A stretch of 64,000 bases of DNA from positions 30,061,554 to 30,125,553 of the forward strand of contig OX485803.1 of NCBI GenBank assembly GCA_950295325.1. The letters are read 5' to 3'. The notes beneath the pieces were generated by a model. It saw nothing but the letters and a program-made list of their open reading frames with translations. It was not told the origin of the DNA and ran no database searches. The position numbers were made by a program, and so were the translations under genes. The DNA comes from Polytrichum commune (taxonomy: Eukaryota; Streptophyta; Polytrichopsida; Polytrichales; Polytrichaceae). Position 1 is the stretch's first letter, and each line of letters opens with the position of its first letter. Of this stretch, positions 1-9,472 are shown in pieces.

Positions 1-495
1 TAGCTGGATATTTGAGTGTTAGACAAAAAGTTACTGTCAACACTAGGCATCCGCTTTGGACAGCCCTATGAAAGTAACCACTTTAGGTCGCCCAAAACGT
101 TTGACTTTTATACATACATATCTAAATCACCTTAGCCTCTTTACGAATTCGCTCTTTCTTTTTAAAATTGCTCACTTATTAAAGCTCACTTGAACACAAT
201 ATTTAAGAGAGCAAATTATCTGAGAGCACAAAAGACGCAAGAAACCCATGAGAGAGAGAGAGAGAGAGAGAATACATAAGGAGGATGGGAGGAGAGAGGG
301 GACGGAAGGCAGAAATGACTCATTATTCTTATTAGCCTATATATAGTTACCTTTCCAACGATGTGTCACCTTTATAGAACTTCCTGTTCCTAAATATTCA
401 TGAATTTGTTTTTGAGGGGGGCTCCACTATTGGAAACAAATGGTGAAAAAATAAGTAGAGGTGAATCAAACAAGTAGAACGTTCAAAATACACAC
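1..495 (-). other. Intron 3 of the carrier gene (partial)
   Basis: This stretch lies downstream of the last visible carrier exon, whose donor (GTGTGT) is at 495-490. I see no further exon of the carrier family here, so the intron probably runs past the window edge. It contains a (GA)n microsatellite at 250-271 and AT-rich sequence. Confidence 0.6.
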
Positions 496-1838
496 CGTAT
501 ATGAGCCTTCTCCAGCAGATTGTATCATTTGCCTTTGCCTGATGACTTCAACAGGGACCATGACAGTGGACTGCACAATCGTTGCAAGCACACCACCTCC
601 GAATTGAACTAAGGGATTTTCAGGCCCACCTGCAATACAATTTCCAACAAAAACCACATGATTGACAGAGTGTAGGTACTTACTCTACTAATCTGCAAAG
701 CTAATTACCACATCAACGTCAACAGGTCCTAGTAAAATTTTCCAGGAACTTAGATATGCCCTCCCCACTGTGGGAAACCCTAAATTCCAACCACTGTAGC
801 GGAAAGAATCAGAGGGCAAGGAAGACGATTGATTGATTGATTGAATGATTACCTGGGAGGTACTTTTTGGAGGTTTGATAGGTAGCCATGTAAAGAGCTT
901 GTGCCGGTGCGATTTGTGTGACAGTGGCGTATCCTTTGTAGAGCGTTCTCCAACCCTCCTTGGCGGCGATGGTCTGCAATGATTGCAACGGACCTCTGTA
1001 CATCGCCAATGTGGCACCTCCACCACCTCCAGTACCGGATCCTTGAACCTATTCAAATACGACAACATATCTATTTCATTCAAATGGGATACCTCATGAA
1101 GCCTCTGCTGCAACATTCTTGTGAACACTATTACTATGTTTCCTGATTCCGGATGGATGAGTGGGATACATAGGGTAGGGTAGTTCGAACATCCACAGCC
1201 CACTCTGATAGTTTCCGCATTACAGAACCCACTGAAGTGTCAAACTTTGCAGCTCCGGTGTCGACTGAATTGAAACAGGCCTTTCTCAAGCGGCCTTTCT
1301 CCGACTTAACGACGGATTACCCAAGAGAATTTCCAAATTTTACAATTAAGTTATCAGTGGGCATCGGAAGGTGGTTCCTTGCATAGAACACGGAAATGGG
1401 AACACAAAAGTCATGAGGGAGAGGAAAGCGATAGGAAGCAGAGATTTATTGGACGCACTGCTGGATAGCTTTGGATTGTCTTGGATGAAGAAGAAGACAG
1501 AGGGAACAGCCAAGAGACAGAATTGTAGCCCACAGCAATAAGCAGGTGTGAATTGAATCGAGTTGAGAAGGTAAGGCTACAAGGATGATGCATTCATCCC
1601 ACAGTTGTAAAACCACACAGTTACTACAAGTAATTACACAAGCCATCTGATGAATGAGTAGTAAGGCCAAGAAAGAAAGGTAAGGTGATTTGGTTTGGTT
1701 TTGGTTGCGTACCATGAGCCTGGACTTGACGGTCATCATGGGATACATGACCATGTCCGCCAGCATGCCGGCCGTTCCCCCGGCCAACATCTGCTTCCCA
1801 AGTATTTGCTGATGGCTCTTATCTCCATCTTCTGTCAT
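496..1838 (-). CDS. Mitochondrial carrier family (SLC25-type) protein, 5' part only
   Basis: Three exons join in phase: 1838-1713 (ATG at 1838, in-frame TAA upstream), 1048-853 and 629-496, giving 152 codons; the family is normally about 300 residues, so roughly half is visible and the rest lies left of the window. Introns are GT-AG (664 and 223 bp). The product starts MTEDGDKSHQQILGKQ, then a first repeat with helix AGGTAGMLADMVMYP and signature PMMTVKSR. A Gly-rich loop and the matrix stretch GWRTLYKGY follow, then QALYMATYQTSKKYLPGG and the second-repeat signature PVEVIRQR. Family knowledge: such carriers move metabolites or cofactors across the inner mitochondrial membrane. Odd point: the acidic residue of the first Px(D/E)xx(K/R)x(K/R) motif is Met. 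Substrate cannot be told; a mitoferrin-like or other carrier subfamily is possible. Confidence 0.85.
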
Positions 1839-2551
1839 CTCCCAACCAAAATTTTAACCCCTCCTGTTCAACGACAAACGTCAAGTCTTCCAACAGCCTC
1901 AAACAGTCAACCCCTGTTTCTTCACCCCTGCCCTACCAACACTCTCTCAATTCCCCCCAACACTGTTCAGGAAAAAAATAGAACGAAGCTTCAATCACTA
2001 TGTGCGTCTCGCCTCGCCTCGCCTCTATTTCTGCTACCAATCTGTGACCTTGAATCGCCACAGTCAGGACTCGAGGTGCAACTGACTGGTTGAAAGAATT
2101 GTGATTGAATGAGCAGAAGCTGGCGAGAATTGCTGAAATGAATTTACAAATGTGTTGAGGAAAGAATTGAATGAATGGGAAGAGAATTTTACAGATTGCG
2201 ACTAATTACGATTTGCGTAGCGGCGGGCGGAGTCTAATTTGGAGACGGGATTGAGCGTGAGTGTTGTGTTGCATATCACAGGCCTAGCGAACGATTGGCG
2301 AGGCAGAGTCCGCCGCTTACACTTGGCACTCTGCAAGCAAAGTCGGGGCCCACGCCTTGCTGGCACCCAAGCACATGCCACGTGGTGTGACAGGTCAGCT
2401 AGACTCTCAAGACTGGCCACTCGTATTTGAGTCCAGACCCTGGACCGCCTCATTTAAATGTCCATTGGCAATTAAAACTTTCTTATATTCCTTGCATGGC
2501 GAAAAGGTGGCATCTATGTGCCTTTGAACCATGTCCGTGGAAATGTTTGGA
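1839..2551. other. Upstream flank of the carrier gene
   Basis: No second gene is visible. The first few hundred bases upstream of the ATG probably hold the 5' UTR and promoter of the carrier gene on the - strand. Short open frames at 2202-2453 on both strands overlap each other and match no family I know. Confidence 0.4.
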
Positions 2552-3550
2552 CGTAATTGGTCAAAACCCTAATGTTCTCAAGTCCCAAGGGGTGGACTCT
2601 TCATTGGAAACCTAAATGACATACGACAGTCACGATGAAATCAAACCCCTTATATACAAGAAGTTTATGATAGCAAGCCAGAACATGGATTCATGTATTG
2701 ATACTCAACTTTTCATATCAATATGATAAATGCCTCCGCTACATATGCAAAATAAAGAAAATCAATTAAATGAGCCTTTATTAGTTATAAAATTTGCTTT
2801 CACTTTCCCATGAGAAAGTCCTTGAACATTTTTTTTTTTCATTCATAGCATGTAACTCAATAATTGCATCAAATAAACAAAGACAAGTGCAAGATAACTT
2901 GGTCACAGTCCAAAGAGCAAAACTCAAGGGAGCCCATCAACACTCCAAGATCCTCCAATCTGTAAAACCTAGAACCCAAATGCAAACCCAAACAAGAATG
3001 GGCAGTGTAGTCATTGAGAACTATTACAATATGATAACAATGGATGACACATGAATTGGATGAAGCTAACTCATCTATTGTCAAATTCTTCTCAAAACTT
3101 TAGGGCCCTCTTTTGTACATTTACCTTTACTTCCAAATTCTTAATAGCCTTTCTAAATGTATGCACTAGAGAAAAATATTACCTCTCCCTTATGTGTACT
3201 ATGTACGTTAATGCCTCAAGTAATACCCCTTCTTACACTCGCGTTAATTCATACGTTCTATGAAGAGTCCACCGCCCAAATCTCAAGTCCAATCGGTTAC
3301 ATGTTATGATCTTTCAATCTTTCTTTATTGATCTAAGGCATATTCTATAGATTTCTCTAAAATGATCATCAATTGTCATGAAGTTTTGAGCTTCAACCAA
3401 TTATTTCTCAAACTCAACCGGTTTATATGTATCTAGTGTTTGGTTCTCCCTCTTAATTGCCTTTGATTACAAATTAGCTAATTAGCTAAGTTAGGTGCGA
3501 GGGAATTGAATTTCAATACTGAACGTTAGAGTTTGGCATGACATTAGTAC
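2552..3550 (+). repeat. Dispersed repeat R1, copy 1 (split by element A)
   Basis: Similar sequence occurs at 20960-21598 and 41865-42690. Shared landmarks are ATTGGTCAAA, then a CAAGTCC-like site, CGGTTACATG, ATGATC and, near 3430, TATATGTA followed by CTAGTG and GGTTCTCC. In this copy the match stops at 2585 and resumes at 3281 because element A sits inside. No coding capacity and no clear ends are visible, so its class is unknown. Confidence 0.7.
2586..3280. mobile_element. Non-autonomous TIR transposon, family A (copy A)
   Basis: A 695-bp insertion inside R1. It is flanked by an exact 10-bp target duplication, TCTCAAGTCC, at 2576-2585 and 3281-3290. Both ends carry the inverted motif GGTGGACTCTTCAT. 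It has no transposase frame. It is the same family as 12600-13666, in opposite orientation and internally shorter. A 9-11 bp target duplication is usual for Mutator-like elements, but the superfamily is inference. Confidence 0.85.
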
Positions 3551-3945
3551 ACTAAATATTGTAGTTTAGTGTCACCAAATCCATTTGTATTGCTCAATAC
3601 TGAGTGTAAACTGTCCATATAGTGTCACCAACAATAAATATAGACTTAACATTTTTTGGTTATTCCTTGTGAATTTTTCTGAATCATTTATGATATTGCA
3701 ATTTTAGTCACTTACTAAGTGACTTTTCAACCAGATTTCCATCATCCATGACAACATTTCATTACGGAAACGCTAGGATGCCAAATATACCAAGCTTTGT
3801 TTCAATAGTTGGCATGGATATCATCCAAATTTCAATCAACCATGACAATATTTGTGAACTTAAATCATGAGAAGTGTCATTAGAAAAGTTATCATAGTGA
3901 CATAAAAAAAATCATAATGTGACTACAAATACAATATTTAGTGGG
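3551..3945. mobile_element. MITE-like element, family D (copy 1)
   Basis: The ends are inverted: the left begins CACTAAATATTGTA and contains TTTAGTGTCAC; the right ends TACAATATTTAGTG. About 395 bp and non-coding. Related sequence lies at 21599-21990, with a partial relative at 26080-26300. No clean target duplication was seen. Confidence 0.6.
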
Positions 3946-4375
3946 TTGTTGTGGCTAGAAAAGCGGCTTGAATATTCCTCTTCTATGGCAAAGACATGAA
4001 CTTAGCTTTGAGGTGGGCATGGAAGGAAAATGACAACATTCTTCAATATATGTCAAATGAAAGTGTCATAATCTTCTCTTTAACAAACTATCTATTTTGA
4101 ACCCTACCATGTGTAAAAGGGATCCCATCAACAACGACATTCAGTTTTGTTGGAAGAAAGTTTGGCAACGGTATAGAGTTGGTAGGGACGTTGCTTTCAT
4201 TGGGTCTTTGTGGCAACCATGCTTGTGTTTCATTAACCAATAAGTAGTGTGTTTTTGCATTGATTACCCGAAATTAACATTGTGTGCTTAGGTTAATTCC
4301 AACATTATTCTTGAGTCCAAAGTGTTGTAATTTTGGACTCACAAAGGATGAGTTGCATAGATTTTGGGGCTTCCC

Positions 4376-4500
4376 ACCCGAGGGTGGGACCCTACATACT
4401 ACATATGAACTAACGTGAGTGCAAAAAGGGGTATTATTTGGAGCATTAGTATAGATAGCATACATAAGAGAGGTTATTTTTTTTATTATCAGAGATTTCA
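4376..4500. repeat. Fragment of family A transposon
   Basis: The stretch with TATGAACTAACGTGAGTG and AAGGGGTATTATTTG, then an AGCATTAG/GCATACATAAG region, matches the left part of the family A element at 12600-12700. The matching second end was not found, so this is a truncated or rearranged copy. Confidence 0.6.
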
Positions 4501-4659
4501 TGTCAATGTCTGTCACACGTAATGACAACGACATGATTTCGGACCCAAAAACCTCCTGCCAACGCCGGGGGGGGGGGGGTGTAAGTCTGACACATTACCC
4601 AACGGTAAATTGGCACAGTCAAGCCCCTAGTCAAAAACAAAAAAGCCAAAAAATGGGGG

Positions 4660-5010
4660 AAAAACTATGGACCTTTAGATCTTATTGGATGCAAAATCTA
4701 ACAAATCCATTTCTTTGGGGAATTTTTGAGATTTTGTTTTCAAGCAGGTGACTAGTAAGCGAACTACTTTAGGTTGACTACTCCAAATTGATTATTGTAG
4801 TCAACCAAGAGTAGTTGACTTAGAGTAGTCTTTGGCTGGTCAATTGCTACTGGCAATCAACCAAGAGTAGTCGACTTAGAGCAGTTAATTGTCTGGTCAA
4901 TTGCTACTAGTAGTTAACTTTATGGAAAATCCAAAAAAATCCAAAAGTTTCAACAACAAAAAAGGACGGTTAGATCTTGCATCCAATAAGATCTAATGGT
5001 CTTGATTTTA
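4660..5010. mobile_element. Fold-back element with internal tandem repeat
   Basis: TTAGATCTTATTGGATGCAA at 4675-4694 is repeated inverted at 4974-4996, with weaker pairing inward. The centre holds two 56-bp direct units from 4802 and 4858, built on CAACCAAGAGTAG and CTGGTCAATTGCTACT. Non-coding. Class uncertain; a MITE is the simplest reading. Confidence 0.55.
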
Positions 5011-7501
5011 TTTGAATTTTCTACATATTTAAAGAAGTTAATTGCTAATTGCAGTTGACAAGAGCAATTGACCAAGATAGTAATTTTTTTTTACAAAACA
5101 TTGCTCCAACAAAAGAATTACCACACCAGGGGGCGTCATGTCCCAACGTGATGCTGTCACGTCATGTGTGATGTGACATGATGGCTTGAGGTCCCGTCAC
5201 GTCCATTTGCAGATCCCTAGCAATAGTCCCCAATGACTGCCATGTCCATTCTTGTTAAGGTTTGCATTTGGGCTGCAAACACCTTCCTTGGAAATATTAC
5301 TTTTTTTTTTGGGGGGGGGGGGGGAACTTTGTGATTGCCTTAAGAAGCTTTCACATGTGTGGCTCCTTCAGGGAATGGGCCCTTTGGACTCCTTGGACTC
5401 TCCTGAAATTGCGGTGTAGAAACACCTTCTAGACAAGGTAGGTAAACACGTGTATTTTGGTGGAAACCTCCTAGGCATGGTTCAGGGTTTGGAGAACTCT
5501 TGCAGTTATATTTCTAATGTTAAATATTGTGAGTTGATAGATAGTTTGCACCCACAATATTATCTCCAATGTATTTAGTGTGGAAACACCTCAATAGTGT
5601 GGCCCATGGTATTTACCATAATCAATTGAGTGCCAAAGTTGCCATTGGTACTACAGCAGTCATGGTTGCGCTTGTCATCAATGCATCTCATCCCTCCTTA
5701 TCCCTTGGAATAAGAACCAGAGAAAGTATTGTACTAGGTACTCTCATCAACCCCGATAAATTACCCTTGATGCACATGACAAATTTCTTCATGCTCCAAT
5801 CTGCAAATTACTGCTGACTTATGGGTTGACTAAACAATAGGCGAGTGAAGTTACAGTTTCATTCAAGAAAAAGTTGTGATTGCGCACATAGCCAAACAAA
5901 TTGCAGATATGAAAGCTAACACTATCAATTTTTTGGCCTCTAAGTTAGCAGGAGATTAATTGGAGATGTTGATTTCTGTTAATGTTTGGCTGTGTACACT
6001 AATTTGCACATTGGAGTGTGAAGACTTTTGAAGTGTTGTCAGACTTTCATATGCTAAAGTGCGACAAACCTGCTTTGCTTTGAGAGTTTACAACCCGAGA
6101 GATCAATAACCACCATGTACAGTAGTAGGTATTCACTTCAGTGCAGCTTGCAGCAGCAAGAATTTGTGAACACTTCGCTGAGTACATAGTCGGTAATGAT
6201 CACAGTGCCGGAATTCAATTGCCTAATTACAAAGTTCCATTCCTTATCCTGGAGTAAATGGAGTTCTTCATATCAACTACGTTCAGATTGTCGAATTCAA
6301 ATAGTCCACAAGGCTGGCAGTAAGGTACACCTACTGTCGACTGCTCACTTTCAAGTTTGGCTCAACAAATCTCCACGTGGGTAGCATAGGAATTTTGATT
6401 TTTCTTCAGTTGGTTCTGTGGATCTTGTAGTTTCGTACATCCTTCTGAAAGCTATGAACTTTACATTTGAGTTTCAATTTATACCTTTTTGAAGATTTGT
6501 GAAGAAAGGATTGTGTCCTGTAAAAAAAGAAATGCTTGCCCTTCTACAACTTGCTAAGTATTTCGTCATAACAAAGGAATTGAGATACAAGATGTTCCTA
6601 GAAGCTGATGAAGCTGACAGCGTGAAAACAATATGGAGTGATAACCAACTGGTTCTGCACTTGGAAATGATGTAGTAAACAATATACAGAATATGACATT
6701 TGGAGTGATCTGTTGTAACAGCATTGTAAAAAGATGCTTCTGTAATTGCAAATTTCTTGAATTCCCTGAGCTTGGAACAGCCACAGCTTTTGACCCGAGA
6801 GGAAGCAAACAAAATCCAGAATATACCAGGAGTAGAGATTTCTAGGTTAGCTACTTCTAACATACTTCTTCACAGAAAGCCTGAAGTGAGAGATCTTAGC
6901 CTGAAAAGGAGTACATGTGGTTCAGAGGGACATCCAAGCAAGAAAGTTCACAAACTCGAGCAAGACATGAAAAAGTCGTGAGAAAGAAAAAGAACAACTG
7001 GACGAGGGATCAAACTCGATATCGAAAAGACTCAAAACTTCCATTCGGGGTCCTGTCTTTCAGAACAATGTCATTTGATTGTATGAATTACATTTGATGA
7101 CTCTACAAGTATGGTACCGCTTCTATGTTTACACTCTTCAGCAAGATCGCAAGCATCTGTGTGCACTGACAGAGGTGATTGATATCGTCTATGTTTCAAA
7201 ACCAATTTTTTCATCTGTGCACCTGATGTGATTAGGGATCGTCTTCAACAATTTTCACAATGTGCATGCCCTACTCCTTGCAATATTTACCTCGCTCTTC
7301 TTTTCTGGAATCTTTTCCAACTCATGTGGGAGCTCGATTGATTATTTACCTTCTCACATCTCAAACTCCCACATTATTCGCAATCGAGTGGCAGCAGCTA
7401 CAAAACTCTTGGTCGACGGATGTCATGTCTGGAAACGCTTACCAGAAAGGTGAAGCAAATGAAGCAAATAAATGTTGATTCCTTGATTGCGGCAGTCATG
7501 G
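5011..7501. other. No certain gene; 3' flank of the receptor kinase
   Basis: Low-complexity runs (poly-T then poly-G near 5300) and short open frames are present. The best frame is 6757-6981 on the + strand, 74 codons rich in Lys, Glu and Ser, with no family match I recognise; it could be a pseudogene fragment. The last few hundred bases before 7502 should include the 3' UTR of the - strand kinase. Confidence 0.35.
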
Positions 7502-9472
7502 CTATCGAAGGAGCTCTCTCTGACTCATGGACCCTCGCGGAGTGGATTGGGCGGAGTAGCTGTAAGGGTTGTCCCCTTCGAGCATGTCGAACGTCAATGG
7601 CAACGGCCGGTCAGGAATCTCAGGAATGTCAGAGTCACCTTCCAGCATCCGCAAAGCTTCAGTCATGGTAGGGCGGAATGCAACCAACACATGAGCACAG
7701 AGGATACCAACCATGATGAAGCGTTGCATTACATCCACCGGGCCCTTGTGCCGAATGTTGATGTCCAAGATATCAAGAATCCTGCCCTCCTTGACAAGCC
7801 ACCATGCCCAGTCGGTGACCAAACACATCTGAGGCTGTTCGGAGGAATCTGCCAGAGCAGGTCTGCCACTCAGAAGCTCAAGCAAGCACACACCGAAGCT
7901 GTACACATCGCTCTTCTCCGTCAATTGTCCGTAGAGTGCGTACTCAGGTGCGACATATCCATGCGTGCCTGCAACGTGAGTTGTGAAATGTGTTTCTGTC
8001 TCCGGTGTCAATTTGGCAAGGCCGAAATCTGCTACTCGTGCATTGAAATTCTCATCCAGGAGTATATTACTGGCTTTGATGTCGCGATGTATGATTTGTG
8101 GAACAACCTCAGCATGCAAGTAAGCTAACCCTCTCGCCATGCCGATTGCAATTTTCCTCCGCTCAGGCCATTCCAACACCGGGTTGCTTTTGTTGAAGAG
8201 GTAATCAGCCAGGCTGCCATGCAACATGTAGTCATAGACAAGCATACGCTGGTGGCCATCGCTATTGGTGCTCGCAACACAACAACCATTGAGCACAACC
8301 AAGTGTCTGTGCTTCACTTTGCTGATGACCTCCACCTCGTTCAAGAAATCCAAGTCACCTTCCGGTGTACAGTTTCTGAACCTTTTGATTGCCACAGTGC
8401 GTCCATCTTTGAGGACACCTTTGTAAACACACCCATAGCCTCCCTCTCCCAGTAGGGACTTGTTGGAGAATCCATGTGTGGCTGATTTCAGCTCCCCCCA
8501 GTCATACCACATCAGCGATGGTGCATTCGGCTTGAGCATCTTGTTGTTCCGTGCCACAAATTCACGGTGAACTGCAGCTCTCCTTCGACGTCTCCATGCC
8601 CAGAAAGCTAACCCTAGGATGATACAAATCACCGTGGCAACAGTAGCACCGATGCCGATATACAACCCTATTTTTTGTCCGGAGGATGAATTCCCCCCCG
8701 TCTCCACTGCCATTATGCAATAAGCTGTTCCAGCGTCCCATGGCCCAGCCAAATTCACAACCCCCGCAGCATAGATCACCACATAGTCGAAGCATTCCGA
8801 CGATGTACTCGTGTTCATCTTGGTGAGCAAGTTGATTGCTGTTTGCATGTCACTCACACACACCGTGCACTGGTCATGGTTCTCGAGGTTACCCTGGCAG
8901 GATGTGTCCATGCCCAGGTTATTCCCCGCAACTCTACTGAAGTCTTCCTTGGTCTGAATGCCCTGGCACATCAAAGGGCTCCTGATGAACATGGAGGAGT
9001 TTCGTTCCGAGGAATTTGTAAAACACTCGCTTGCCACATCGCGTGTCACACCGATGCTTTTCAGCTCCAACTGGAAACTCGCCAAGCATGTGTCCACCAT
9101 AGCCTGGTCTTGAAGCTCAAACAGCCCTGTGTCCCTCAGGTACTTAGCCATTGCAAGGCCCACCCCTGAAAGCGCTGCAATGCAACATGCCGACTCGTTG
9201 GCTGCTGGAGTGCATACAGTGTTGATCCAAGTATACTTGCTGAGAATTGAAAAATCGAGAGGACATGTCGAGTTCGCTGTTGTTGTTGTTGTTGTTGTCG
9301 TCGTTTGCAGATTTCTCCCGTGAATGTTGCTGGTGGTTGCCACCATAGCACTAGCTCGTGCTTCATTCCCCCAAGCTATGGCGGATCCTCTTGCTGAGTT
9401 CACAGGGGTTGCAAGCACTAGACTAAGAAGCACAATCATCATCAACCCCCGGGCTGACACCATTGCCTCCAT
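7502..9472 (-). CDS. SPARK-domain receptor-like kinase (RKF3/At1g11050-like group)
   Basis: An intronless gene of 656 codons. I chose the ATG at 9472 because a clear signal peptide follows (MVSARGLMMIVLLSLVLA, then TPVNSARG); an in-frame ATG at 9559 would bury it. Domains from this start: a Thr homopolymer near residue 56-65; a Cys-rich ectodomain at about 70-256 with the CPLDF opening, CC pair, MCQGI and CTVC motifs of the SPARK domain; transmembrane helix about 270-293 followed by a basic run; kinase about 337-611 with GEGGYG, catalytic Lys in VAIKRF, HRDIKASN, DFG and APEY. It is an RD kinase with all key residues present. The tail motif RPTMTEALRMLEGD with DIPEIPDRPLPL is like the At1g11050 group. 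Some SPARK kinases (ARK1/KIN3) act in arbuscular mycorrhiza; whether this one does is unknown. Expected at the plasma membrane. Confidence 0.93.
   Translation of the reverse strand: MEAMVSARGLMMIVLLSLVLATPVNSARGSAIAWGNEARASAMVATTSNIHGRNLQTTTTTTTTTANSTCPLDFSILSKYTWINTVCTPAANESACCIAALSGVGLAMAKYLRDTGLFELQDQAMVDTCLASFQLELKSIGVTRDVASECFTNSSERNSSMFIRSPLMCQGIQTKEDFSRVAGNNLGMDTSCQGNLENHDQCTVCVSDMQTAINLLTKMNTSTSSECFDYVVIYAAGVVNLAGPWDAGTAYCIMAVETGGNSSSGQKIGLYIGIGATVATVICIILGLAFWAWRRRRRAAVHREFVARNNKMLKPNAPSLMWYDWGELKSATHGFSNKSLLGEGGYGCVYKGVLKDGRTVAIKRFRNCTPEGDLDFLNEVEVISKVKHRHLVVLNGCCVASTNSDGHQRMLVYDYMLHGSLADYLFNKSNPVLEWPERRKIAIGMARGLAYLHAEVVPQIIHRDIKASNILLDENFNARVADFGLAKLTPETETHFTTHVAGTHGYVAPEYALYGQLTEKSDVYSFGVCLLELLSGRPALADSSEQPQMCLVTDWAWWLVKEGRILDILDINIRHKGPVDVMQRFIMVGILCAHVLVAFRPTMTEALRMLEGDSDIPEIPDRPLPLTFDMLEGDNPYSYSAQSTPRGSMSQRELLR

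Noticed and set aside
688-1203. A 171-codon frame on the - strand overlapping the carrier gene
   Set aside because: It crosses exon 2 in the wrong frame and runs into both introns; the carrier motifs are in the other frame and join by clean splice sites.
7487-8128. A 213-codon + strand frame opposite the receptor kinase
   Set aside because: It is antisense to the conserved kinase domain and has no family features; it is a shadow of the kinase codons.
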